Source: an uncultured Bacteroidales bacterium (GTDB taxonomy: Bacteria > Bacteroidota > Bacteroidia > Bacteroidales > F082). Taken from it: a DNA stretch of 56,048 bases. Where the stretch lies: contig ONFO01000031.1 of assembly GCA_900317155.1 (NCBI GenBank), forward strand, positions 1 through 56,048. The letters are read 5' to 3'. The first letter of the stretch is position 1; each line of letters starts with the position of its first letter. A program made the position numbers and the translations under genes. Shown in pieces: positions 16,220 to 24,376 of the stretch. The notes under the pieces are model-generated. The model saw nothing but the letters and a program-made list of their open reading frames with translations, made no database searches and was not told where the DNA came from.

Positions 16220-17533
16220 TCACTTTGAAAGGGCTAGCCTGAACCCATGACCATTGCCTCTGAAATCGGGACCACCTTTGCCTCGGAAGGTCACTTGACT
16301 GCGGTCGGCATTACGATTCCAGCCACCGCCACGAAGCACACGCATCGTTTCCTTGGCATTCACATCATACAGGTCGCTGCACCACTCCCAAACATTACCG
16401 CTCATGTCGTACAGACCAAGTTCGTTGGGCTTCAACTGCTTCACCTCGTGTGTGATGTTTCCACAGTTTCTGTTGTACCAAGCCACATCCTCAATGTGGT
16501 TGCTCCCCGCATACAAATAGCCATTGGCTTTCTTTCCGCCTCGGGCTGCAAACTCCCACTCGGCTTCAGTAGGTAGACGGAAGCTCATGTTGGTCAAAGC
16601 ATTCAATTTGCGGATAAAAGTCTGAATTTCGTTCCAACTGATTTCGTAGGCAGGATAGTTGTCGCCCAAACCCGTTTCAGCGGTCCAGCCTCCGTTGTGG
16701 GTAGGCACTGTGCCCATCACCGCTTTCCACAAAGCTTGCGTCACTTCGGTCTCTCCCATATAAAACGAGCTCACTGTCACCTCATGCGCAGTGGCATCAT
16801 CAGTGCTACCCATCACAAAAGTCTCGCCTTCAACGGGTTTCATCATAAAACTGACCCCATTGGCAGCGATGGTAAGATCATCAAATGCTTTAGGAGTGGT
16901 CTCTGGCTGCTCCCCATGCGAGCCCAACATCATCGGAATCAACGCTGCCAAAGCTCCGACGACCAAAACGCCCAACACAATCCAAACCGCTTTCTTGCTT
17001 TTTTTGCCGGCATCCTTGGTCGGTGCGGCTTGAACCGTGTCTACACTCTTATGGACAACTGTCGGAAACTCTTTTGTTTCAGGTTGAGTGGTTTTCATCT
17101 CCGTTTTAACCATACCGCTCTCCTCTCTCCGAGGCAGCTTTGATTTTATCGTCCTAACCAGTTTTTCCATCATCGGCTGGCGCATGGCTGGGTCAGTATA
17201 GTCGATATAGTCGAGGTTCACCAAATCAAACTCAATATCCTCACTATAAACCGTCTGGTCAATCTTAATGGGAATGATGGGCTTTTCATAATGTACGGCA
17301 ATACTGACCTCCTTTGTAGTCCACGGCGAGGTATTCGACGACTCGGAGGAGAAAAACATGAATAAGGCACTCTCCTTGATAGCGTTCACAATCACCCTTT
17401 TAAACGCGTCGCCACTCTCAACACCGTCGCGGTCGATCCACACACGAAAGCCCTCCGACTCCAAGCGGCTCACGAATTCATCCACTATCTTAGTGTCTTT
17501 ACGACTATAGCTGATAAACACATCGTTCTTCAT
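16220..17533 (-). CDS. TIR-transmembrane-FGE/SUMF1 receptor-like protein
   Basis: A 437-residue fusion. Residues 3-130 are a TIR_2 domain (DVFISYSRKD; candidate catalytic Glu75 in SPWTTKE). A flexible linker follows, then KKSKK and one membrane segment (about 182-203, VWIVLGVLVVGALAALI), then a formylglycine-generating-enzyme-like domain (225-436: FVMGSTDD, RLPTEAEWEFAARGG, MSGNVWEWC, LRGGGWNRN, GFRLALSK). The positive charges before the helix predict TIR inside and the FGE domain in the periplasm. The C-terminal region that carries the two catalytic Cys in true FGE has none here, so the domain is probably a ligand sensor rather than an enzyme. Confidence 0.88.
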   Translation of the reverse strand: MKNDVFISYSRKDTKIVDEFVSRLESEGFRVWIDRDGVESGDAFKRVIVNAIKESALFMFFSSESSNTSPWTTKEVSIAVHYEKPIIPIKIDQTVYSEDIEFDLVNLDYIDYTDPAMRQPMMEKLVRTIKSKLPRREESGMVKTEMKTTQPETKEFPTVVHKSVDTVQAAPTKDAGKKSKKAVWIVLGVLVVGALAALIPMMLGSHGEQPETTPKAFDDLTIAANGVSFMMKPVEGETFVMGSTDDATAHEVTVSSFYMGETEVTQALWKAVMGTVPTHNGGWTAETGLGDNYPAYEISWNEIQTFIRKLNALTNMSFRLPTEAEWEFAARGGKKANGYLYAGSNHIEDVAWYNRNCGNITHEVKQLKPNELGLYDMSGNVWEWCSDLYDVNAKETMRVLRGGGWNRNADRSQVTFRGKGGPDFRGNGHGFRLALSK

Positions 17534-17592
17534 AATAAATGGTTTTATTGCTGCAAAATTAATAAAATATCAATCTCCCACAAAAAAATGAC

Positions 17593-17613
17593 TATTTTTG
17601 CGCTCAAAAGGAG
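17593..17613 (+). promoter_or_regulatory. Promoter -7 element and Shine-Dalgarno of TPM gene
   Basis: TATTTTTG at 17593-17600 is the -7 element. AAGGAG at 17608-17613, 7 bp before the ATG, is a clear Shine-Dalgarno, which is uncommon in this window. Confidence 0.65.
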
Positions 17614-17619
17614 CAAATC

Positions 17620-18063
17620 ATGTCAAACGCCATCACCATCCTGAATCGCGAGGAAGACCACCGCATTGTGAAAGCTATCAAACTGGCCGAGAAAAACACT
17701 TCAGGCGAAATCAAAGTGCATATTGAGAACTACTGCAAGGGCAATGTGGAGGAACGTAGCCTTTTCGTTTTCAACCGCTTAAAACTGAATAAAACCAAAT
17801 TGCGCAACGGCGTGCTCATCTATCTCGCTGTCAAAGACCACAAGTTCGCCATCCTCGGCGACGAAGGCATCAACAAGGTCGTGGGAAACGGTTTCTGGAA
17901 CGACGTCAAAGACCTGATGCAGAGCCGATTCAAAGAAAACCGCTTTGCCGATGGACTTGAGGAAGGCATCATGCGCTGTGGCGAAAAACTCAAGAACTTT
18001 TTCCCTTATCAATCCGACGACACCAATGAAATCCCTGATAACATATCCTATGAGAACAACTAA
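17620..18063 (+). CDS. Cytosolic TPM domain protein
   Basis: A 147-residue protein made almost only of a TPM (TLP18.3/Psb32/MOLO-1) domain: EDHRIVKAIKLAEKNTSGEIKVHIE, GVLIYLAVKDHKFAILGDEGI, RFADGLEEGI. It has no signal peptide. Family members are often found with LemA and a second, membrane-bound TPM protein, and some have been reported as phosphatases. Here the second TPM gene overlaps by 14 bp downstream, but no lemA is present upstream; a TIR-FGE gene lies there on the other strand. Its role is probably in the cell envelope with its partner; the exact function is unknown. Confidence 0.85.
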   Translation: MSNAITILNREEDHRIVKAIKLAEKNTSGEIKVHIENYCKGNVEERSLFVFNRLKLNKTKLRNGVLIYLAVKDHKFAILGDEGINKVVGNGFWNDVKDLMQSRFKENRFADGLEEGIMRCGEKLKNFFPYQSDDTNEIPDNISYENN

Positions 18064-18832
18064 CAGACATAAACTCCCACTCTTTCTAGGGCTGCTTCTC
18101 GTTTTACTCTGCTTGGGCGCGACCGTGAAAGCCCAATTGCCAAATCCGCCCTACCCGCCACGCTTGGTAAACGACTATACTAGTACACTTACCGCCCAAC
18201 AAATCAATGTCTTAGAGCACAAACTCGTGGCTTATAACGACAGCACTTCAACCCAAATCCTCGTCCTTCTTGTCGATGACCTACAGGGGTACAGCATCGA
18301 GCAGTATGCCACGGAAATCGGACACAGTTGGGGCGTTGGACAAAAAGGCAAGAACAACGGCGTGGTCATTCTCGTGAAGCCAAAGAAAGGCAGCGAGCGA
18401 GGCCAAGCAAACATCAGCCCTGGCTACGGCATGGAGGAATATGTCACCGATGCCACTGCCAAGCGCATCATCGAGTATGAAATGATTCCCGCGTTTAAGG
18501 AAGATGACTACTACACGGGCATCGACAATGCCGTCAATGTGATCATGGACCTTTGCTCGGGCAAGTTCACCCAAGACGAATATGCTGATGGCGGCAAGCC
18601 TATTCCCTTTTGGCTCATCCTCATCTTCATCATTGCCCTCATCCTCATCTTCCGTTCAGGCAACGGCAATCAGAACTATTCCGGTGGCGGTAACCGCACC
18701 ATTTGGATTCCTATGGGCGGAGGCGGCTTCGGAGGCGGTGGCTTTGGTGGTGGTGGCTTCAGTGGAGGCGGTGGCTTCGGCGGCTTCGGAGGAGGCGGCT
18801 TTGGTGGCGGCGGAGCCTCAGGGAGCTGGTAA
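18050..18832 (+). CDS. Membrane TPM domain protein with glycine-rich tail
   Basis: A 260-residue protein. A signal peptide (about 1-29, ending TVKAQ) leads to a periplasmic TPM domain (about 32-165: VNDYTSTLTAQQINVLEHKL, TQILVLLVDDLQGYSIEQYA, GVVILVKPK, YGMEEYVTDATAKRI). A membrane helix (PFWLILIFIIALILIF) and a long Gly/Phe tail ending in SGSW follow, a layout typical of YgcG-like proteins. Start chosen at the ATG at 18050, overlapping the previous stop, because earlier in-frame ATGs lie inside the upstream TPM gene and would bury the signal peptide. Confidence 0.87.
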   Translation: MRTTNRHKLPLFLGLLLVLLCLGATVKAQLPNPPYPPRLVNDYTSTLTAQQINVLEHKLVAYNDSTSTQILVLLVDDLQGYSIEQYATEIGHSWGVGQKGKNNGVVILVKPKKGSERGQANISPGYGMEEYVTDATAKRIIEYEMIPAFKEDDYYTGIDNAVNVIMDLCSGKFTQDEYADGGKPIPFWLILIFIIALILIFRSGNGNQNYSGGGNRTIWIPMGGGGFGGGGFGGGGFSGGGGFGGFGGGGFGGGGASGSW

Positions 18833-18834
18833 AT

Positions 18835-18960
18835 AGATTCCCTTCGGGAATGGCAAATAGTGCTATGTTATTCTGCGGCGGCAGATAGTGCTACAAGCCG
18901 TTAACAAGTGCTGCCGCCGCTCGACAACAATAACGGGAACTCTATTCCCTAAGGGAATCT
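18835..18960. repeat. Nested inverted-repeat element between TPM gene and ftsE
   Basis: Outer arms AGATTCCCTT (18835-18844) and AAGGGAATCT (18951-18960) enclose GTTATT (18867-18872) / AATAAC (18929-18934) and GCGGCGGCAG (18875-18884) / CTGCCGCCGC (18911-18920). Each outer end can also fold into its own hairpin (ATTCCC-TTC-GGGAAT and ATTCCC-TAA-GGGAAT). It begins 2 bp after the TPM stop. It may be a small palindromic mobile element, an RNA structure or a processing site. Confidence 0.75.
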
Positions 18961-18974
18961 CAAAAGAAATCAAT

Positions 18975-19652
18975 ATGGCTGAACCCATCATAGAAATCAA
19001 AAATGCCTCAATCTTCCAGCGCGAGAACCTCGTCTTGACGGATGTCAACCTAACACTCCACAAAGGCGAGTTCATTTACCTCATAGGCCGCACGGGTAGC
19101 GGGAAGTCCTCCTTGTTAAAGACCTTGTACGGCGAGTTGCCCGCCCGCGACGGCATCGTGCGCGTGGCTGGTTACGATCTCACAAAACTACGTAAAAAGG
19201 ATATCCCCTATCTGCGCCGCAAAATCGGCATCGTGTTTCAAGATTTCCAACTGCTGTTTGACCGCACGGTAGAGAAAAACCTTGAATTTGTGTTGGGCGC
19301 CACGGGTTGGAAAGAACCAAATGAAATCTCCAACCGCATAGATGAAGTGTTGGCCAAGGTTGGGCTGACCGGCAAGCGCAAAAGCATGCCGCACCAGATG
19401 TCGGGGGGTGAACAACAAGGTGTAGCCATTGCCCGAGCCCTGCTCAACGATCCAGACGTCATTCTCGCCGACGAGCCCACAGGCAACCTTGACCCCGACA
19501 CGACGTTAGATGTGATGAAGTTATTGCGCAATATCAGCGAGAACGGCACCGCTGTACTGATGGCCACACATAACTATACCTTGATGCAAAAATATCCTTC
19601 CCGCATCGCCAACTGCAAGAATGGGACGGTAGTTTGTTCGGAAATGGAGTGA
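18975..19652 (+). CDS. ftsE: Cell division ATP-binding protein FtsE
   Basis: A 225-residue ABC ATPase, the usual FtsE length. Walker A is GRTGSGKSS (38-46), the signature is MSGGEQQGVAIARAL, Walker B is DVILADEPTGNLD, and there is a switch His in MATHNY. With FtsX it would regulate peptidoglycan hydrolases at the septum. Two oddities: the signature has QQG where QQR is usual, and no ftsX is adjacent. Start at ATG 18975 (MAEPIIEIKN); the in-frame extension to 18888 runs through the inverted-repeat element. A LolD-type or other small ABC ATPase is the alternative. Confidence 0.82.
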   Translation: MAEPIIEIKNASIFQRENLVLTDVNLTLHKGEFIYLIGRTGSGKSSLLKTLYGELPARDGIVRVAGYDLTKLRKKDIPYLRRKIGIVFQDFQLLFDRTVEKNLEFVLGATGWKEPNEISNRIDEVLAKVGLTGKRKSMPHQMSGGEQQGVAIARALLNDPDVILADEPTGNLDPDTTLDVMKLLRNISENGTAVLMATHNYTLMQKYPSRIANCKNGTVVCSEME

Positions 19653-19715
19653 TTTTGAGCTATACGCTTTATGCTAGAAGGCGTAAGCAAAAGGCCCCTG
19701 TCAATGGCTTATTGC

Positions 19716-20840
19716 TTACGGCTTAAAGCTTAAAGCTTCAACGATTTTCAGCGCATTCGCCTCGTTATCATAGAGTTGTCGCATTTGCGCATCGCGTTTC
19801 TCAATATCGTCTTCAGTAAAATCTTCCTCCATCAGTCTTTTGATCTCAGCTATCATCTGTTTCGGCTCATCGGCCACCACACAAAGGGTATCCAACGAAG
19901 TTCCCTTCACCATGTCGGAATTAACTAGACAGAAACGCCCGTTATAAAGTGCATTCAACAGTTTCAATTTCAGTCCAGTAGGTTGGTTCGTCACCAAAAT
20001 GTTCACCTGTGCCTGGCGCAAAAGGTCAATCATCTCAGCATCATCAGGATTGGCCATCAAAGTCACATTGGTATATGTATCAACCAATTTCTTCAACTTA
20101 TCGGAAGGGTTCAAGCCCGACACGATACAATGCAGGTCAAGCTCAGCAAACACATTCTCTATCAGCCATTTGGCTGCATCTTCATTTTCTCTCACAGACA
20201 AATTGCCATGATAAAGCACGTATTCTCCTCTTCCCGTTTCCGAGCATACCGAGTCGATGGCGCTGAAGCCTGGGACAAGGGTCACATTATTATAATATTG
20301 CGTAAAATAATCAGCATCCTTTTGTGATATGGCGAAAATACCCGCTGCATTTTTAAGAACAGGCTCATAACGTCTTAATTTCCATGCCTCTACATGATAA
20401 AACAGCCGTTTCCAACCACATCTTTCAACTTCAGCCAGACCATTGTAATAATCGTGCTCCACATTGTGGGCGCGAACAAATACTTTCCTGTTTCTCAAGC
20501 GTTTGTCCAACAAAATAGCCGTTGTGTGCAAGCCTTCGCAAAGAATAGGGTAATCATCTTTCAGTAAGTCCAACACCAAAGCTTCGGATTTGCGCGAATT
20601 GACAATGAACGGTGTAAGACTCAATTGCTTAACAAATGAAGTGTCGCGCTTGTAGTATTTCACCTCATGACAACGATTCAGAATTTCCTGTTCGCCGCGA
20701 CCGTACTCAAAGCAATGCAGATGCACTTTGACACCTGCTTCCGAAAGAGCCTTTACGCGGTAAAACACGTCTATCACCCCACCGTAATTAGCAGGATAAG
20801 GCACATCAAAAGCGATGATATGTAGGTGATTTTCAGTCAT
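19716..20840 (-). CDS. Glycosyltransferase (GT-B fold, GT4-like)
   Basis: A 374-residue cytosolic or membrane-associated sugar transferase. The N-terminal half shows the typical opening HIIAFDVPYPANYGGVIDVFYRVKAL, and the C-terminal half has YVLYHGNLSVRENEDAAKWLIENV and a late acceptor/donor region with LKLKLLNALYNGRFCLVNSDMVKG. Start at ATG 20840; the upstream extension overlaps the preceding gene. It overlaps that other glycosyltransferase by 8 bp, so both act in one pathway, probably synthesis of a surface glycan or glycoprotein sugar. Donor and acceptor are unknown. Confidence 0.82.
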   Translation of the reverse strand: MTENHLHIIAFDVPYPANYGGVIDVFYRVKALSEAGVKVHLHCFEYGRGEQEILNRCHEVKYYKRDTSFVKQLSLTPFIVNSRKSEALVLDLLKDDYPILCEGLHTTAILLDKRLRNRKVFVRAHNVEHDYYNGLAEVERCGWKRLFYHVEAWKLRRYEPVLKNAAGIFAISQKDADYFTQYYNNVTLVPGFSAIDSVCSETGRGEYVLYHGNLSVRENEDAAKWLIENVFAELDLHCIVSGLNPSDKLKKLVDTYTNVTLMANPDDAEMIDLLRQAQVNILVTNQPTGLKLKLLNALYNGRFCLVNSDMVKGTSLDTLCVVADEPKQMIAEIKRLMEEDFTEDDIEKRDAQMRQLYDNEANALKIVEALSFKP

Positions 20841-21948
20841 AACGGCGGTAGATTTCAAGCAGTTTTTTTTCCTCGTTTTCCCAACACAAATCCTGTGCTG
20901 CAAGGGCTAGATTCCGCTGCCATTGTCCCCTTCGTGCCTCGCTCAACAATGCTTCACGGATCGTTGCAGCAATAGTGGCTGGTTTGTGGTCTTCAATAAA
21001 CAAACCGACATCATAACACCTAATAATTTTCTCGATTTCAGGCAGATGCGAGGCTACAATAGGGACGCCTGCTTGAATGAAATCAAAGAGCTTGTTGGGT
21101 AAGCTGAAGCGGTAATTGAGGTTGGTGTCTTTATCAAGGCAGAACCCTAACTCGGCAAGTTGTGTATAGGCCATCATCTGCTGGTAAGGCATTCTTGGGA
21201 AGAATCGAACGCGGTCGGTAATGCTTTTGTCTTCAACCATTTGCTTCAAAATGGGCAGCACATCACCACCTCCGATAATCATCAGGAAACAGTCATCCAA
21301 CAATGCCATGGCCTGCACCAGTTCCTCCGCCCCACGTTGGATGTTGATGCCAGAGCCTTGCAAGACCAAGAGATGCTTGTCAATAGGCAGGCCAAGTGCC
21401 TGCTTATCGCCCTTTGGCGGCAAAGCTTTACGAGGAGGTATATTCCTGATAACATGACACTTGACACCGTATTTCTCACGGAACAAATCGGCAATAGAGT
21501 CGCATACTGTAATCATCTCATCCAACTTGGGCACCACAAAGCCCTCAATACGCTTCCAAACTTTCTGTACCTTAGGCCGATTGACCAACTCAGGCGTTTC
21601 GGTGAAATACTCATGGCTGTCGAATATCATCTTGATGCCTTTCAGGCGCGAGATGAAATAGTTGGGCAGAATCGTATCCAAGTCATTAGAAAGCAAAAGA
21701 TTGGCGCGATGAAACAGCAGGAAGAGAAACAGACGGATATTATATTCGGCATAAAAAAGTGGTCCTTTCTCAAAGAGCAATTTCATACGATGCGATGCGT
21801 AGGGGCGCTCATCCATCGGCGGGCTCTTGCGTTGTTTACGTCCCACCAAAAGCACCTCATATCCAGCCTTTTGCAAAGCCAGACACGACTTGTTGACTCG
21901 TTGGTCCGTGACCAGGTCGTTAATCACCGATACGATGGCGCGTTTCAT
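20833..21948 (-). CDS. Glycosyltransferase family 4-like protein
   Basis: A 371-residue GT-B enzyme. N-terminal features: DQRVNKSCLALQKAGYEVLLVGRK and IKMIFDSHEYFTETPEL. C-terminal features: LLVLQGSGINIQRGAEELVQAM, LMIIGGGDVLPIL, and FSLPNKLFDFIQAGVPIVASHLPE, which holds the nucleotide-sugar-binding stretch. It is the first gene of a two-gene unit with the glycosyltransferase at 19716-20840. It is divergent from murB, with only 67 bp between the start codons. Confidence 0.85.
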   Translation of the reverse strand: MKRAIVSVINDLVTDQRVNKSCLALQKAGYEVLLVGRKQRKSPPMDERPYASHRMKLLFEKGPLFYAEYNIRLFLFLLFHRANLLLSNDLDTILPNYFISRLKGIKMIFDSHEYFTETPELVNRPKVQKVWKRIEGFVVPKLDEMITVCDSIADLFREKYGVKCHVIRNIPPRKALPPKGDKQALGLPIDKHLLVLQGSGINIQRGAEELVQAMALLDDCFLMIIGGGDVLPILKQMVEDKSITDRVRFFPRMPYQQMMAYTQLAELGFCLDKDTNLNYRFSLPNKLFDFIQAGVPIVASHLPEIEKIIRCYDVGLFIEDHKPATIAATIREALLSEARRGQWQRNLALAAQDLCWENEEKKLLEIYRRYD

Positions 21949-22002
21949 GGGACAAAGATACGAATGTTTTTGATGAAACGGCGAGAATTAACTTCTATTG
22001 TG

Positions 22003-22010
22003 TATTTTTG
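22003..22010 (+). promoter_or_regulatory. -7 promoter element of murB, predicted leaderless
   Basis: TATTTTTG followed by only five bases (CACCC) before the ATG at 22016. With the usual distance to the transcription start, the mRNA would begin at or within a few bases of the start codon. Confidence 0.6.
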
Positions 22011-22015
22011 CACCC

Positions 22016-23029
22016 ATGAAAACCAATGTCAACCTACGACCTTACAACAGCTTCGGCTTTGATGCCATAGCCAAGTATTTCGTTGAGATTAATACAATCG
22101 ACGACTTGCAAACACTTATCAAAAGCGGAGTGTTACGGAAACATAAAACTCTGATTCTCAGCGGAGGGAACAACATTCTTTTCCAAAAAGATGTGTTTGA
22201 CGGCCTCGTGGTTTACATCAACACAAAAGGCATCGAAATCCTTAGAGAGGATGGAAATGAGGTCGTGGTTCGCGCACAGGCTGGCGAGGATTGGCCAGAA
22301 TTCGTGCGTTTCTGTGTCAGCAAAGGATGGCATGGCGTTGAAAATCTCGCCTACATTCCTGGAAAGATTGGAGCCGCCCCCATACAGAACATCGGCGCAT
22401 ACGGCATGGAGCTGAAGGACAGTTTTTTGCAATGCGAAGCAATGGATTTGACCGCAGGTGACACTAAGGTTTTCACCAAAGAGGAGTGTCGTTTTGGCTA
22501 CCGTGAAAGTATCTTCAAGCATGAACTGAAAGGGCGATTTGTCATCACCTCGGTTGACTTTTTGCTAAAGAAAAACGCGCCGCTCAACCTCGAGTATGGC
22601 AACATCAAAGCCTATCTGGAGCAAAACGGCATCGAAAATCCAAGTTTGCAACAACTCCACGATGCCATTTGCGCCATCCGCGATGCCAAATTGCCTGACG
22701 TGAAGCAAATCGGTAGTGCGGGGAGTTTCTTCAAGAATCCCGTTATAAGCATCGAGCAATTTGAAGATTTGCAGCAACAATATCCCAACATTCCGCATTA
22801 TCCCGACACCGAAGGAATGGTGAAAGTGCCTGCAGGCTGGCTCATCGAGCAAGCTGGATGGAAAGGCTGGCGCGACGAGCATGTGGGCGTGTACGACAAG
22901 CAAGCACTCGTGTTGGTGCATTACGGCGGCGGCACAGGCCTAGACATCGTGGAACTGGCCCACAAAATCCAAGATTCCGTGGAAAAAAAGTTTGGCATCA
23001 GAATTAGCCCAGAGGTAAATTTTGTTTGA
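22016..23029 (+). CDS. murB: UDP-N-acetylmuramate dehydrogenase
   Basis: A 337-residue cytosolic FAD enzyme that reduces UDP-GlcNAc-enolpyruvate to UDP-MurNAc in peptidoglycan synthesis. The FAD-binding region has LILSGGNNILF and VRAQAGEDWPEFVRFCVSKGWHGVENLAYIPGKIGAAPIQNIGAYG, and the C-terminal substrate domain has GSAGSFFKNPV with the catalytic Ser and APWLIEQ-like PAGWLIEQAGWKG. The length and the Tyr-containing loop (CRFGYRESIFK) indicate type I MurB. Start at ATG 22016. Confidence 0.96.
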   Translation: MKTNVNLRPYNSFGFDAIAKYFVEINTIDDLQTLIKSGVLRKHKTLILSGGNNILFQKDVFDGLVVYINTKGIEILREDGNEVVVRAQAGEDWPEFVRFCVSKGWHGVENLAYIPGKIGAAPIQNIGAYGMELKDSFLQCEAMDLTAGDTKVFTKEECRFGYRESIFKHELKGRFVITSVDFLLKKNAPLNLEYGNIKAYLEQNGIENPSLQQLHDAICAIRDAKLPDVKQIGSAGSFFKNPVISIEQFEDLQQQYPNIPHYPDTEGMVKVPAGWLIEQAGWKGWRDEHVGVYDKQALVLVHYGGGTGLDIVELAHKIQDSVEKKFGIRISPEVNFV

Positions 23030-23040
23030 TAAAGGGTGAA

Positions 23041-23298
23041 CTAGTAATTCAACACTTCAATGTCTTCACCATTGCTGAAGATGATGTATTTGCGTCCGTA
23101 AATGGTTACGATTTCGTAATCTGCACTACGGCTCGTACCTGTTGCAGTGATTTCCATTTTGTTTTCTGAAGGCAGTGCAAGTTCACGAGTGTCGTTACCA
23201 GCGTACGATTTAGTAAAGATATTGTTGAAAGTCAAACCTATGGCGAAGCCGATGACCGTAAAGAGTATCAACAACAAATAAAAACGAGATTTTTTCAT
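23041..23298 (-). CDS. Small single-span membrane protein of unknown function
   Basis: 85 residues. Lys/Arg precede one hydrophobic segment (about 6-27, FYLLLILFTVIGFAIGLTF), followed by a soluble tail of about 55 residues that ends in strand-rich YEIVTIYGRKYIIFSNGEDIEVLNY. I do not recognise the family. It converges on murB (11 bp apart) and is upstream, in the same direction, of nothing obvious. Confidence 0.6.
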   Translation of the reverse strand: MKKSRFYLLLILFTVIGFAIGLTFNNIFTKSYAGNDTRELALPSENKMEITATGTSRSADYEIVTIYGRKYIIFSNGEDIEVLNY

Positions 23299-23372
23299 GA
23301 TTAGAGGGGTTTTGAATAGGATTACTCCTTAGCAAAAATCGTTCCTTTGCCCTCAATCTGACACTTTTTTAC

Positions 23373-23444
23373 TTAGTTCAAACGGATTAAGGAATTTAGA
23401 ATACTCTTCTTGCAACGGTCGGACTGCAAATCCGCCTGAACTAA
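23373..23444. repeat. Inverted-repeat element upstream of the 23-kb intergenic end
   Basis: Arms of 16 bases (TTAGTTCA-aa-CGGATT at 23373-23388; AATCCG-cc-TGAACTAA at 23429-23444) pair with one internal 2x2 mismatch around a 40-bp centre that contains TGCA...TGCA. It lies between pyrD and the small membrane protein gene. Not followed by a T-run, so not a standard terminator. Confidence 0.6.
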
Positions 23445-23461
23445 TAAGACACGCTACATTT

Positions 23462-24376
23462 TTAGCACTCCAATGCCCCAATCAACTCTGTGACCTTTTG
23501 GAAACCGTGCCGCTCGCAATACTCATTGATTCCCCAGGCAACCTTCGCCGAAACGGTAGGATCGATGAAATTGGCCGTGCCGATTTCGATGGCAGAGGCT
23601 CCGGCGAGCATAAACTCCACAGCATCGGTGGCATTGGAAATGCCGCCCAATCCCACTACGGGAATCTTCACTGCTTTGGCCACCTGCCACACCATGCGCA
23701 ACGCTACCGGTTTCACACAAGCCCCTGACAAGCCACCTGTAATGACAGACAATTTCGGCTTGCGCTTCTCGGCATCGATGGCCATGCCCATCAAGGTGTT
23801 GATGAGCGACACCGAATCTGCACCGGCAGCCTCAGCTGCCATAGCTATTTCAGCAATGTTGGTTACATTCGGCGACAGCTTGACCATCAAATGTTTATGA
23901 TACACTTTGCGCACCTCGGAGACCACCTGAGAGATGCCTGTTGTGGTCACACCGAAGGCCATGCCGCCTTGTTTCACGTTAGGACAAGACACATTCAGCT
24001 CAATGGCAGGGATCTTCTCCAAGGCATCCACCATCTCAGCACCTTTCACATAGTCCTCCAAAGAGGAACCCGAAAGGTTGAGCAACACATTGGTGTCGAA
24101 GTCCTTGATGCGCGGATAAATCGCGTCGATAAAATATTGCACGCCTTTGTTTTGCAGTCCTACACAGTTCAGCATTCCCGAGGCAGTTTCGGCCATACGC
24201 GGATAGGGGTTGCCCTCACGCGGATGCAAGGTCGTACCCTTTACAATGATGCCACCCAATTGGGCCAAGTCCACGAAATCAGTGTACTCCTCACCATAGC
24301 CGAAGGTTCCCGAAGCCGTCATCACAGGGTTGCGCAGCACAAGGCCGCGACCCAAGTCTATCGTCATGTTCACCAT
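23462..24376 (-). CDS. pyrD: Dihydroorotate dehydrogenase B, catalytic subunit
   Basis: A 304-residue FMN enzyme of pyrimidine synthesis, oxidising dihydroorotate to orotate. The class 1B active-site Cys is in [13 protein letters not shown]; other family motifs are [52 protein letters not shown]. Class 1B enzymes need the PyrK subunit to pass electrons to NAD+, and pyrK is the overlapping gene just upstream (7 bp overlap). Start at ATG 24376; ATG 24367 is an alternative. Confidence 0.96.
   Translation of the reverse strand: MVNMTIDLGRGLVLRNPVMTASGTFGYGEEYTDFVDLAQLGGIIVKGTTLHPREGNPYPRMAETASGMLNCVGLQNKGVQYFIDAIYPRIKDFDTNVLLNLSGSSLEDYVKGAEMVDALEKIPAIELNVSCPNVKQGGMAFGVTTTGISQVVSEVRKVYHKHLMVKLSPNVTNIAEIAMAAEAAGADSVSLINTLMGMAIDAEKRKPKLSVITGGLSGACVKPVALRMVWQVAKAVKIPVVGLGGISNATDAVEFMLAGASAIEIGTANFIDPTVSAKVAWGINEYCERHGFQKVTELIGALEC

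Noticed and set aside
15438-17533. Diversity-generating retroelement, because FISUMP and FGE folds are common DGR targets
   Set aside because: No reverse transcriptase, Avd gene or template repeat is visible in the window.
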